NCBI RefSeq assembly: GCF_035271045.1
Contig: NZ_DATESC010000007.1
Span: 62,001-126,000, forward strand
Length of the DNA stretch: 64,000 nt
From: Marinospirillum sp035271045
GTDB lineage: Bacteria > Pseudomonadota > Gammaproteobacteria > Pseudomonadales > Halomonadaceae
Reading direction: 5' to 3'
This document shows positions 8,420 through 16,423 of the stretch, one piece after another. Under the pieces are notes generated by a model, which saw only the letters and a program-made list of their open reading frames with translations, was not told the origin of the DNA and did not search any database. Made by a program: the position numbers and the translations under genes. How positions within the stretch are numbered: position 1 is the first letter of the stretch; every line of letters begins with the position of its first letter.

Positions 8420-9742
8420 TTAGAGCTTCTTACAAAATACCTGCGAATTACGTTGCCAGTTGTAAATCGCTTGGCGGGCTGCTGGCAGTTGATCGACTGG
8501 GGCAGGCATAAAATCCCTTTCTAAAAACCAATGTGCGGTGTGGGTTGTCAGCACAAACAAGGTTTCTATACCTGCGGCTAACGCTTGTTTTTCAATGCGG
8601 TTCAGCAGGTTGTCTCCCCTTTGGCTATGGCGGTATTCAGGGTTAACAACAACACAGGCTAATTCAGCTTGGCGTTGATCGGGGTAAGGGTAAAGCGCAG
8701 CACAAGCAATGATACTGCCATCTAGGTCGATAACCGTAAAACGCTCTATTTCTGCTTCTAATAACTCGCGTGAACGCCTGACTAAAATACCGGCTTCTTC
8801 TAGTGGGCGCAGCAGGGCTAATAGACCACCCACGTCTTCAATTTTAGCTTGGCGCAATGTTTCATAACGCAGTTGAGTAATTAATGTGCCATCACCATCG
8901 CGGGTAAATAGCTCTTGTAACAGCGCACCGCTGCGTTTATAGCTTAATAAATGTGTTCTTGGCACACCTTTGCGGCTGGCATTACAAGCGGCTTGTAGGT
9001 GCCTTTTTAGCAACGGCTGGTCGTTTAAGCCTTCTAATGCTAATAGTGCTTCGGCATCTTGGGGGCTTAAATCACGAATTAGCTGACCTTGGGCATTTTT
9101 TAAACCTTCAGCTTCACCAAATAAAATTAACTTTTCAGCGTTTAATTGTGTCGCCACTGCGGTGGCAATTTCTTCAGCATCTAAATCAAACGCTTCCCCT
9201 GTAGGCGAATAACCCAAAGGTGGCAGCAGCACTAACATCCCTTGATCGAGTAAGGCTTGAATGCTTTTAACCTGTACTTTGCGAACTTCACCACAAAAGT
9301 GCATATCTACACCGGCTCTAACACCTAAAGGACGGGCAGTAATTAAATTACCGCTCATCACTTTTAAGCCAGCACCGTGCATGGGAGAGTTGGCTAAGCC
9401 CATCGACAGGCGTGCTTCTAATTCAGCACGTAAACTGCCGACACAAGCCAAGACAGCCGGTAGGCGTTGTTTATCAACCAGTAAACGGCCTTGGTGCTCT
9501 TGCCAAACAAGGCCGCGATTATCTAATTCTTCACGGGCTTGGGTACGCACGCCGTAAGTAATGACAAGGCGTACACCTAAAGAGTTGAGTAGCGCTATGT
9601 CGGTGATTAACTCCCGCAGCCCCGTTGCGCGTAATGCCTCACCATCAAGGTGAATAACAAAAGTACGCCCGCGATGGGCGTTAATGTAAGGCGAGGCATT
9701 ACGAAACCAGTTAACGTGCTGGTCTAAATTGAGCTTAACCAA
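8420..9742 (-). CDS. argA: Amino-acid N-acetyltransferase (N-acetylglutamate synthase)
   Basis: First step of arginine synthesis: acetyl-CoA plus glutamate to N-acetylglutamate, cytosolic and usually feedback-inhibited by arginine. 440 residues with the classical two-domain form: amino-acid-kinase-like domain (about 1-280, ASPYINAHRGRTFVIHLDGEA near the start) and C-terminal GNAT domain (about 295-435, with VVNPEYRHSQRGDNLL as acetyl-CoA loop). The start codon is TTG at 9742; it overlaps the end of the Pit gene by 8 bases and AAGG lies upstream. No nearer ATG keeps the conserved HVNWFRNASPYI region. The overlap suggests translational coupling to the phosphate transporter. Confidence 0.93.
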   Translation of the reverse strand: MVKLNLDQHVNWFRNASPYINAHRGRTFVIHLDGEALRATGLRELITDIALLNSLGVRLVITYGVRTQAREELDNRGLVWQEHQGRLLVDKQRLPAVLACVGSLRAELEARLSMGLANSPMHGAGLKVMSGNLITARPLGVRAGVDMHFCGEVRKVQVKSIQALLDQGMLVLLPPLGYSPTGEAFDLDAEEIATAVATQLNAEKLILFGEAEGLKNAQGQLIRDLSPQDAEALLALEGLNDQPLLKRHLQAACNASRKGVPRTHLLSYKRSGALLQELFTRDGDGTLITQLRYETLRQAKIEDVGGLLALLRPLEEAGILVRRSRELLEAEIERFTVIDLDGSIIACAALYPYPDQRQAELACVVVNPEYRHSQRGDNLLNRIEKQALAAGIETLFVLTTHTAHWFLERDFMPAPVDQLPAARQAIYNWQRNSQVFCKKL

Positions 9743-10997
9743 AGGATGCCTTTAGGGTAAAGAAGATGATAATTGACAAAATAGCACCCGCTGGGAGTGT
9801 TACCAGCCAAGAAGCAAAAATACTGCTTACTACGCGCATATTAATAGCCGCTAGGCCACGCGCTAGTCCAACACCTAACACAGCGCCCACTAGGGTGTGA
9901 GTGGTTGAAATAGGCATACCTATGCCAGAAGCCAGCACCACAGTAGCAGCGGTAGCCAAAGTAGCAGCAAAGCCGCGGCTAGGCGTAAGTTCGGTAATGT
10001 TAGTACCCACAGTGGCAATAACGCGGTGACCATACATAACCAAACCCACCACTATACCGCCACCACCAATTAGCAGTACCCAAGAAGGGGTGTTAACCTT
10101 GTCTAACACTTCACCACCGGCTTGAATAACACCAATAATGGCAGCCACAGGGCCTATAGCATTGGCAACATCGTTAGAACCGTGTGCAAAAGCCATAGCG
10201 CAGGCGGTAAACACCATTAACAGCGCAAAAACTTTTTCAACATTTTTAATTTGTAAGCGGCTGTTAGTGGTATCACCTTGAATGCGCTTTTCCATAAAAA
10301 TACCCAGCATAGCTAATAACAAACCAGCAATGACTGAGTAAAGCATGGCCTCGTTATTGCTTATATCTAAACCTAGGTGTTTAAAACCCTTGGTGAAGGT
10401 AACCGCAGCAACAATAAAACCCACAATAAAGGTATAAAAAGGCACGTATTTTTTAGCAGAAAGAAAAGGATTGTCGGATTCAAAAATAAGCTTTTGCATA
10501 CTTTTAAACAGTAAAAAACCCATTAACCCAGCCATAAGCGGCGAAGTTACCCAACTGCTAGCAATTACCAGTACACCCATCCATTGCACGGCATCTACCG
10601 AAATACCCACCGCAGCAAAACCAACAATGGCGCCGACTATTGAGTGAGTGGTAGACACTGGCCAACCTTTGTAACTAGCAATTAACAGCCAAATACCCGC
10701 TGCCAATAACGAAGCCAACATACCGTAAACCAAAAGCTCTGGGTTATCGGCAAAGCTGCTGGTATCCACTATGCCTTTACGAATGGTTGAAGTAACTTCA
10801 CCACCGGCCAGCCAAGCACCGGCAAATTCAAAAATAATTGCAATAACAATGGCTTGTTTAATGGTAATGGCTTTAGAGCCAACCGAAGTACCCATAGCAT
10901 TAGCAACATCATTAGCACCAATGCCCCAAGCCATAAAAAAACCAAACAAGCAGGCTAAAAGTAAGAAGGTATTGCCGTGTTCAAGAATAATAGACAT
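9735..10997 (-). CDS. pit: Low-affinity inorganic phosphate transporter, Pit family
   Basis: 420-residue inner-membrane symporter (PF01384 type), moving phosphate or metal-phosphate with protons. It has the duplicated family signatures GANDVANA near the N-terminus and GSNDVANAIGP in the second half, each followed by a segment with VSTTHS or ISTTHT, and about ten hydrophobic helices. The start ATG at 10997 has AAGG upstream. It lies 19 bases after a DUF47 gene, the usual partner of Pit transporters, and overlaps argA downstream. The symbol pitA/pitB cannot be assigned from sequence alone. Confidence 0.92.
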   Translation of the reverse strand: MSIILEHGNTFLLLACLFGFFMAWGIGANDVANAMGTSVGSKAITIKQAIVIAIIFEFAGAWLAGGEVTSTIRKGIVDTSSFADNPELLVYGMLASLLAAGIWLLIASYKGWPVSTTHSIVGAIVGFAAVGISVDAVQWMGVLVIASSWVTSPLMAGLMGFLLFKSMQKLIFESDNPFLSAKKYVPFYTFIVGFIVAAVTFTKGFKHLGLDISNNEAMLYSVIAGLLLAMLGIFMEKRIQGDTTNSRLQIKNVEKVFALLMVFTACAMAFAHGSNDVANAIGPVAAIIGVIQAGGEVLDKVNTPSWVLLIGGGGIVVGLVMYGHRVIATVGTNITELTPSRGFAATLATAATVVLASGIGMPISTTHTLVGAVLGVGLARGLAAINMRVVSSIFASWLVTLPAGAILSIIIFFTLKASFG

Positions 10998-11016
10998 AAA
11001 AAACCTTAAAGCTGGA

Positions 11017-11697
11017 TTAACGAGCCATCATAATTTGCAAACGACCACCCACACGTTGAGCGCGATCGGCTAAATCACCTACCCAATCAATTACCTTGTA
11101 AAGGAAAATGACATCTACGGGTGGCCACTCTTTTTCTAAATCAAACAATTGTGCGCGTACTTGAATTTCTAGCTCATCGGTATCTTGCTCAAGCTGATCC
11201 AGTGTTTTAATCATTTGGTTAAGCAGTTCGGTTACTTGACGACCAAAGCCAGAACTTAATAGTTTGTCAATTTCGTTAATGGTGCGCTGTGCTTGCTCGA
11301 CTGCTAGCACACCGCTGTTAATAAAATTGAGCATGGGTTGCGCCATTGATACTGGAATTTGCATCCTACGTCCCAGCATTAATCCTGCAATGTCTTTGGC
11401 TTTGTTAGCAATCTTATCTTGCTGAGCAACCAGTTCTAATAAGTCACTACGAGAAACTGGCATAAACATACTATTAGGCAAGCCCAGACGAATTTCACGC
11501 TTTAAGTCATCCGCCTCTTGCTCTAATTTGCTGATACGCTTACGCAGCACTTTGGCTTCTTCCCAATCATTAGCTAAAGCTGCCATCATAAAAGGTTGCA
11601 GCAGTTGCGTAGCGATGTAGGTTTTATCTATATGCTCTTGCAGTGGGCCAAAAGGGGAGCGCCCGAACAACTTAGAAAGGGGGTTATTGGGTGTCAT
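11017..11697 (-). CDS. DUF47 / TIGR00153 family protein, Pit accessory (PhoU-like)
   Basis: 226-residue all-helical cytosolic protein. It has the PhoU-like alternation of long amphipathic helices and the family segments DWEEAKVLRKRISKLEQEADDLK and ISRSDLLELVAQQDKIANKAKDI-type stretch. In other bacteria such proteins (also named YkaA or Pit accessory) bind metal ions and modulate the adjacent Pit transporter; regulation is by homology only. First gene of the minus-strand run that continues through pit, argA, glrK, the QseG-like gene and glrR. Confidence 0.88.
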   Translation of the reverse strand: MTPNNPLSKLFGRSPFGPLQEHIDKTYIATQLLQPFMMAALANDWEEAKVLRKRISKLEQEADDLKREIRLGLPNSMFMPVSRSDLLELVAQQDKIANKAKDIAGLMLGRRMQIPVSMAQPMLNFINSGVLAVEQAQRTINEIDKLLSSGFGRQVTELLNQMIKTLDQLEQDTDELEIQVRAQLFDLEKEWPPVDVIFLYKVIDWVGDLADRAQRVGGRLQIMMAR

Positions 11698-11804
11698 ACT
11701 CAGTACCTTAAATTAGGAATTGAAATGCAACTGCTGGGCATTATAAAAGTTGCCCTAGCTTAATGTCACAGTCTTTTAACATAAATAGGGAGTAAGCGGC
11801 ACTT

Positions 11805-13214
11805 ATGGCTAAAGAAATAGAGTTAAAACTACTGATTAGGCAGGCTGATTTTAAGCAATTAGAGGCACTAATGCTGCAATATCAAGCTAAACCGCAAGGC
11901 GTTAAGCGCCTAGAAAATACCTATTTTGATACCCCTGATTTGCATCTAAACCAAGCCAAAGCAGCGTTGCGCCTAAGATTTAATGCCAAAAACTGGGTAC
12001 AAACGCTAAAAACCAGCGGTACAAATTTGGGTGCATTAAGCGAAAGAGGCGAATGGGAAATGCCGGTATCAGAAGGAAAATTAGATTTAGCATTATTTCC
12101 TGAAGGCGTATTAAGTCCTGACTGGAAAAATGAGCTTACGGCCCAATTTAACACTAATTTTACGCGCAAAACTTGGTTGTTAACCGATATGCATAGCGAA
12201 ATAGAGTTAGCGGCTGATATGGGTGAAGTGCTATTACCTAATAAAATAGGGCAAGCGCAAGTCGCTAAAGATGTGATTTGTGAACTAGAGCTAGAGTTGA
12301 AAAAAGGTGATACAGCTGACTTGTTTAAACTGGCTAATCAATTAGCAGCGCACTTAATCGTTCATCCAGGTGTGCTGAGTAAAGCTGAACGCGGTTTAAG
12401 ATTATTAAGAGGGACGACTGCGGTTGAAAAACCACATTTATGTAGTTTAAACAGCAACATTGTTAGTTTTGCTGATTTAAGTCATTTAGCAGGACAAGAA
12501 CTTAATCGCTGGATACTGGCACATGAAAATTTTGCGTTTAATGCTAATGAAAATGAGTTACTGCAAGCACACCGTGCATTATTACGTTTATATGCTTTGT
12601 TAGTACTGGCACAACGCTTGTGTACTGCAGCTAAGCTGTATCCAGCTATAAAAGCAGTTAAAATTTTAATTGAAACTTTTTTACCTTGGGTAGAAAGTTG
12701 CTGGCAAGACCGTGCTTTACAAAGGTTAGCATTAGATAATTTTGATGCTGAATGGCGTTCAACGCAATTAGGTTATGCAGCACGGCGCAGCGAATATCGC
12801 CGCTTATGGCATAAAAATTGGGTGGGTCAAGCCAGTTTACTGCTGGTTGAAAGCTTGTTCAGCAATCAGCATCAGCAAGCCTGTACGCAGCAAAATAAAG
12901 CTGAACAAGTGCTGCAAGATTCGATTGCTAAACTCGGTTTGCCGCAACAGCCAATGGATGCTGAGACTTGGTTAAAGCGCTACCCTTCTTTGGTTAGAGT
13001 CGAGTTATTGTTGCAGCAGGCAAAACCAGCCGACCAACACAATCAGCAATTAATGAAGCAAATGCAAGCGGCGATAGAAGTTCTTAATGGCTATGAACAA
13101 TTATTAAGGTTGCAGTATTTAACCGAAGGCGTTAAAAAAATAGTGATTACTGAGCGTCATGCACTTTTATTACAATTAGGCAGAATGGCGCAAGCCTTGT
13201 GGATAGAAAATTAG
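11805..13214 (+). CDS. CYTH domain protein, inorganic triphosphatase YgiF-like, with divergent C-terminal half
   Basis: 469 residues. The N-terminal CYTH domain (about 1-205) has the ExExK signature as EIELKL (4-9), the paired basic strands ALRLRF and WVQTLKT, and acidic tunnel residues such as CELELEL; CYTH enzymes hydrolyse triphosphate using metal ions. The C-terminal part (about 215-469) is helical and corresponds in position to the CHAD domain of YgiF. Only a weak echo of the CHAD histidine/arginine motif is visible (LLQAHRALLRLYALL). The gene starts with ATG at 11805 and is divergent from the DUF47-pit run. Probably monocistronic. Confidence 0.85.
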   Translation: MAKEIELKLLIRQADFKQLEALMLQYQAKPQGVKRLENTYFDTPDLHLNQAKAALRLRFNAKNWVQTLKTSGTNLGALSERGEWEMPVSEGKLDLALFPEGVLSPDWKNELTAQFNTNFTRKTWLLTDMHSEIELAADMGEVLLPNKIGQAQVAKDVICELELELKKGDTADLFKLANQLAAHLIVHPGVLSKAERGLRLLRGTTAVEKPHLCSLNSNIVSFADLSHLAGQELNRWILAHENFAFNANENELLQAHRALLRLYALLVLAQRLCTAAKLYPAIKAVKILIETFLPWVESCWQDRALQRLALDNFDAEWRSTQLGYAARRSEYRRLWHKNWVGQASLLLVESLFSNQHQQACTQQNKAEQVLQDSIAKLGLPQQPMDAETWLKRYPSLVRVELLLQQAKPADQHNQQLMKQMQAAIEVLNGYEQLLRLQYLTEGVKKIVITERHALLLQLGRMAQALWIEN

Positions 13215-13511
13215 CCTAAGAGAAATAACTATAAAATACATATTTTTAATGGTTTCTTCTGTTTTTTGTTAACATATGAAGAAAAATCCACTAAGTAAGA
13301 TTTTTTTTGGGTTAAGTAAGTGATATGTCTCAATTTTTTTAGAAGCTAAAGATTATTATACTTTAGTCTATGGTCGACCTTGCTGGTGATTGACAAGGTA
13401 TAAAAAAGCATGAGAGTCTGCACCACAGCGGCGAAGGAAACCAGAAACCGCACCCTGAACCTAATAATATTGTAGTTTTTGAACTAATAAAAAATAAAAG
13501 GTAATTACACC
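13215..13511. other. Leader region upstream of DcaP-like porin
   Basis: 297 bases between the CYTH gene and the porin. A TTGACA is present at 13390-13395 but has no good -10 at 16-18 bases. A GC-richer block (13411-13460) stands out from the AT-rich flanks and may be transcribed leader. No open frame of note. Confidence 0.5.
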
Positions 13512-14519
13512 ATGAAACTGCGTCATAAAATTGCAGGCACTCTTGCTCTACCTCTAGCCCTAGCTATCGCTTCTACTGCAAACGCTGCAACAGTTTTTGA
13601 TGATGAAAAACAAACCCTAAAAATTGGTGGTTTTGTAGCGGCACAAGCGGTTTGGGAAATGCCAGATGCTGGTGACCCTAACTATGTTATGGACTTAGGT
13701 ACTACGCGTTTAAACATTGCTTATACCAAAAAAACCTCTGCGGGTGATATTACTGTTCTGTATGAAAATGACTGGAACGATGCAACTAAGGCAGCTGGTG
13801 CTTACCGTTTACGTCACGCTGCAATTATGTATGACGGTTGGGTTGCAGGTCAGACTTGGTCTTTCTTTGCCAACTTGAATGGTTTGGGTGAAACCCTAGA
13901 CGCTAACGGTAATGCGATTACTTCTTCTTGGGCAAACCGTAATGCGGTACTCGGTAAGAACATTAGCCTAGGCGACGATATGTCGGTAGGTATTGCACTA
14001 GAAGATGGTAAGGCTGGTGGTAATACTGGTAACGCAACAGGTAATGCTAGCCCTGCACCTGATTTAACTGCTAACTTTAAAGCTAAGGTCGGTGGTGTAG
14101 GCTTGTTTGCAGCAGCTCAGTACTACCAAGTTGATGATGCAACTGATCCTAAAAAATCTGAAGGTAAAGTACGCTTTACAGCCAGTGCGGCAGTGCCTTT
14201 AGGTGATGCAGCTACTATTAAAGCAGCTTTTACTTCTGATCAAGATAAGCACGACGCTGTTTCTGTATCTGGTCAGTTTAAAATTAGCGACCAAGTTCGT
14301 ACTAACCTAGTAGTAGAGCAGTACATGGATGATGGCGATGATAAAGACTACACTCAGGTTTGGGCTAACATTATTTACCGTATGCCTGTTGGCCTAGAGT
14401 GGGGTGCAGAAGTTCATATGGTTAGTGGTGATGATTTTGCCAAAGCAGCAGCTCCTTATGGTGGTGCCGAAGTTGATGGCGATATGACTTTCCGTCTACA
14501 AGCTCGTTACGCTTTCTAA
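13512..14519 (+). CDS. Outer-membrane porin, DcaP-like
   Basis: 335 residues with signal peptide (cleavage after about residue 25, STANAA) and an all-beta mature chain ending in ARYAF, a BAM C-terminal signal. The first strand LKIGGFVAAQAVWE and the later RLRHAAIMYDGWVAGQTWS stretch resemble the DcaP-like trimeric porins that take up small dicarboxylates; substrate is not known here. A Gly/Asn-rich insertion lies near 172-186 (external loop type). A long untranslated leader precedes it, and a palindrome plus strong terminator follow. Likely a highly expressed, single-gene transcript. Confidence 0.82.
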   Translation: MKLRHKIAGTLALPLALAIASTANAATVFDDEKQTLKIGGFVAAQAVWEMPDAGDPNYVMDLGTTRLNIAYTKKTSAGDITVLYENDWNDATKAAGAYRLRHAAIMYDGWVAGQTWSFFANLNGLGETLDANGNAITSSWANRNAVLGKNISLGDDMSVGIALEDGKAGGNTGNATGNASPAPDLTANFKAKVGGVGLFAAAQYYQVDDATDPKKSEGKVRFTASAAVPLGDAATIKAAFTSDQDKHDAVSVSGQFKISDQVRTNLVVEQYMDDGDDKDYTQVWANIIYRMPVGLEWGAEVHMVSGDDFAKAAAPYGGAEVDGDMTFRLQARYAF

Positions 14520-14537
14520 TATTGGTTTAAACCAATA
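14520..14537. repeat. Perfect 18-bp palindrome directly after the porin stop codon
   Basis: TATTGGTTTAAACCAATA reads identically on both strands and begins at the base after the stop codon. It sits about 20 bases before the terminator stem. It may stabilise the 3' end of the mRNA or bind a dimeric protein; neither is shown. Confidence 0.55.
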
Positions 14538-14556
14538 GTTTTAGAGCGTTAGTAAT

Positions 14557-14591
14557 AAACCCCCTGCCTTGCAAAAGGCGGGGGTTTTATT
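14557..14591 (+). terminator. Strong terminator after the DcaP-like porin
   Basis: AACCCCC-T-GCC / GGC-GGGGGTT hairpin with loop TTGCAAAA, then a T-rich tail. Confidence 0.9.
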
Positions 14592-14683
14592 TTGTCTAAT
14601 ATTTGTCTAGCTTCAGCTCATCAAAATCTCAACCGTGTTTATTCGTGTAATCCGTGGCTTTGCTTTTAATAAATGTCAGGCAT

Positions 14684-14713
14684 AAAAAAACCGACCCTTT
14701 GAGGTCGGTTTTG
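14684..14713 (-). terminator. Terminator of the minus-strand porin gene (bidirectional form)
   Basis: AACCGACCTCAAAGGGTCGGTTTTTTT on the minus strand: stem ACCGACC/GGTCGGT with seven Ts. The plus side also has TTTTG. Confidence 0.88.
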
Positions 14714-14752
14714 TTTAGTTATTAGCTATAAAGCTAATGAACTAAGTGGGGT

Positions 14753-15778
14753 TTACCACTTGTAAGCAGCACCAACAGTTACAATAGATAGGTCGCCTAC
14801 ATCAGATACTTTGTCGTTACCAACAGCTACTTCACCGTAGGTTACAAAGTTTTTAGCCATTTTGTAGTTAACACCTAGACCAAAGTCAACACCGGTATCT
14901 ACATCGTTATCCATAAAAGAAACTAATGCGTAAACATCACCAGCGCCGTAGTTTACAGAACCGGTTAGGTTAGCAACCATGTAATCACCGCTGTTTTCTA
15001 GTACAAGGCCAGCACCAAAAGCGTCGGTTGCGTAGTTAACACTGGCAGCAATGATTGGATCAAAATCACCATTTGCCTGTGCTGCTGCTGGGTTACCATC
15101 TTCATTGTTTTGGTCAAACGCTAAACCAAAGCTTAATTCTTCATTTAAAGAATAGGTAGCTGCTGCTTGGATGTTCCAAACTTCATCGCCTGTGCCTGAC
15201 GTTAGCTTTGATGCTGCTGGAGTACCTGTACCTGTACCATAGGCTGAGTCATCAGAAGCATAATGCTTAATACCTAGACCAAACTTAAAGCCAGAAATAT
15301 CATTGGTTTCATAAGCAATTGCTGTACCGCGAGAGTTAACATCACCGCCATCAAGTGAACGGTAGCCAGCGTTTTCCATAATGTCAGCTTGTTCAGTAAC
15401 CATAGTGTAGGTAATTGAATCAAAGTTACCGGCTTTAACCGAACCAAAGTCACCTTTAACACCTAGGTAAGAGTTACGTACTGTCCACTCGCCACCATCG
15501 GCTGCATTTGCTTTAACGTTGTTTTGAACACCTGGATTAAAACGGAATTCAAAGTTAGTGAAAGCCGTTAGGCCGTTGTCTAGTTTGGTATCGCCAGCAA
15601 AACCTAAACGTGAACCTTGGTTTTGAATGTTGTTTTCGCCATCAAAGTTTTGTAGTTCTAACTGAACTTTACCGTAGCTAGAAAAAGAACCTGTTTCTGA
15701 TTCATAAAGTTTTACTGCAGCGTTAGCAGAAGTTGCCGTTAGTGCAGCGATGGATGCAGCGATCAATGTCTTTTTCAT
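14753..15778 (-). CDS. General outer-membrane porin (gram-negative porin family)
   Basis: 341 residues, signal peptide MKKTLIAASIAALTATSANA followed by a 16-stranded-type porin chain. Typical features: an early SSYGKVQLELQNF strand, the SRLGFAGDTKLDNGLTAFTNFEFRF segment, SYLGVKGDFGSVKAGNFDS before loop 3, and a final strand VGAAYKW ending in an aromatic residue. It resembles Porin_4/OmpC-like porins. Selectivity cannot be read from sequence. It is convergent with the DcaP-like porin, has its own terminator and a long leader containing a stem-loop at 15828-15847. Confidence 0.87.
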   Translation of the reverse strand: MKKTLIAASIAALTATSANAAVKLYESETGSFSSYGKVQLELQNFDGENNIQNQGSRLGFAGDTKLDNGLTAFTNFEFRFNPGVQNNVKANAADGGEWTVRNSYLGVKGDFGSVKAGNFDSITYTMVTEQADIMENAGYRSLDGGDVNSRGTAIAYETNDISGFKFGLGIKHYASDDSAYGTGTGTPAASKLTSGTGDEVWNIQAAATYSLNEELSFGLAFDQNNEDGNPAAAQANGDFDPIIAASVNYATDAFGAGLVLENSGDYMVANLTGSVNYGAGDVYALVSFMDNDVDTGVDFGLGVNYKMAKNFVTYGEVAVGNDKVSDVGDLSIVTVGAAYKW

Positions 15779-16114
15779 TTAGTATGTTTCCTGTTCATGT
15801 GTGGAATTTTTTAGTTAATGTACACAACTCGTTAATTTTAGAACGAGAAGTCCAAAACCTTTTACTGTATAACAATAATAACTATTTCGAGATTTTGCAA
15901 GACTGATTTGGTTGAATGCTCAAGTGATTAAACTACTATCAGTATTATTTATGGTGTATTCATGGTTATACAAAATTATTTGCTAAAAGTTAAAAATAAG
16001 CTGTAAAACCAATGCTAGTATAAATAATTTTACCTAATTGTATTTTACCCATGTAAAGTTGCACTTTTAAGACAAAACTAAGTTTTTAGAAATAAACAGC
16101 TAGAGGTTAAAAAA
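15779..16114. other. Intergenic region between divergent porin and Rieske genes
   Basis: 336 bases, AT-rich. It holds the leader and promoter of the minus-strand porin and of the plus-strand Rieske gene. The only clear structure is the inverted repeat CTCGTT-N8-AACGAG at 15828-15847, about 50 bases upstream of the porin start and thus possibly in its mRNA leader. No coding frame seen. Confidence 0.5.
15828..15847 (-). repeat. Inverted repeat in the porin mRNA leader
   Basis: CTCGTT and AACGAG arms around an 8-base AT-rich loop, 50-70 bases upstream of the porin ATG. It could form a leader hairpin or be an operator; porin leaders are common regulatory targets, but nothing here proves it. Confidence 0.4.
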
Positions 16115-16423
16115 ATGCAGTGGATTGAAGTGTGTAAAGATGAAGCACTAGAGGAAGGCACATTTATCATCGTAGAAAATGATGAGGGTGATGAAATCTT
16201 AGTTGCGCGTGCTGAGGGCGAATTATTGGCAGTCACCAATGCTTGCTCACACGATGGCCGCGGTTTTGAAGGTGGCTGCATTGAAGCAGGCTTGTTGATT
16301 TGTCCACGTCATGGTTCACGCTTTTGTTTACGCAGCGGTAAGGTATTAACCCCACCTGCTTACGCAGACATAGATATTTTTAAAGTGAAAAGTGAAGCAG
16401 GCATTATTTTAGTGGAGGTCTAA
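16115..16423 (+). CDS. Rieske [2Fe-2S] ferredoxin
   Basis: 102-residue soluble Rieske protein. Cluster ligands are visible as CSHDG (C44, H46) and CPRHGSRF (C63, H66), with the expected spacing. Small stand-alone proteins of this sort act as electron carriers for oxygenases or resemble NirD. No oxygenase or reductase gene is adjacent, so the partner is unknown. GAGG is 7-10 bases upstream of the ATG. The 3' end overlaps the convergent PilZ-like gene by 15 bases. Confidence 0.88.
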   Translation: MQWIEVCKDEALEEGTFIIVENDEGDEILVARAEGELLAVTNACSHDGRGFEGGCIEAGLLICPRHGSRFCLRSGKVLTPPAYADIDIFKVKSEAGIILVEV

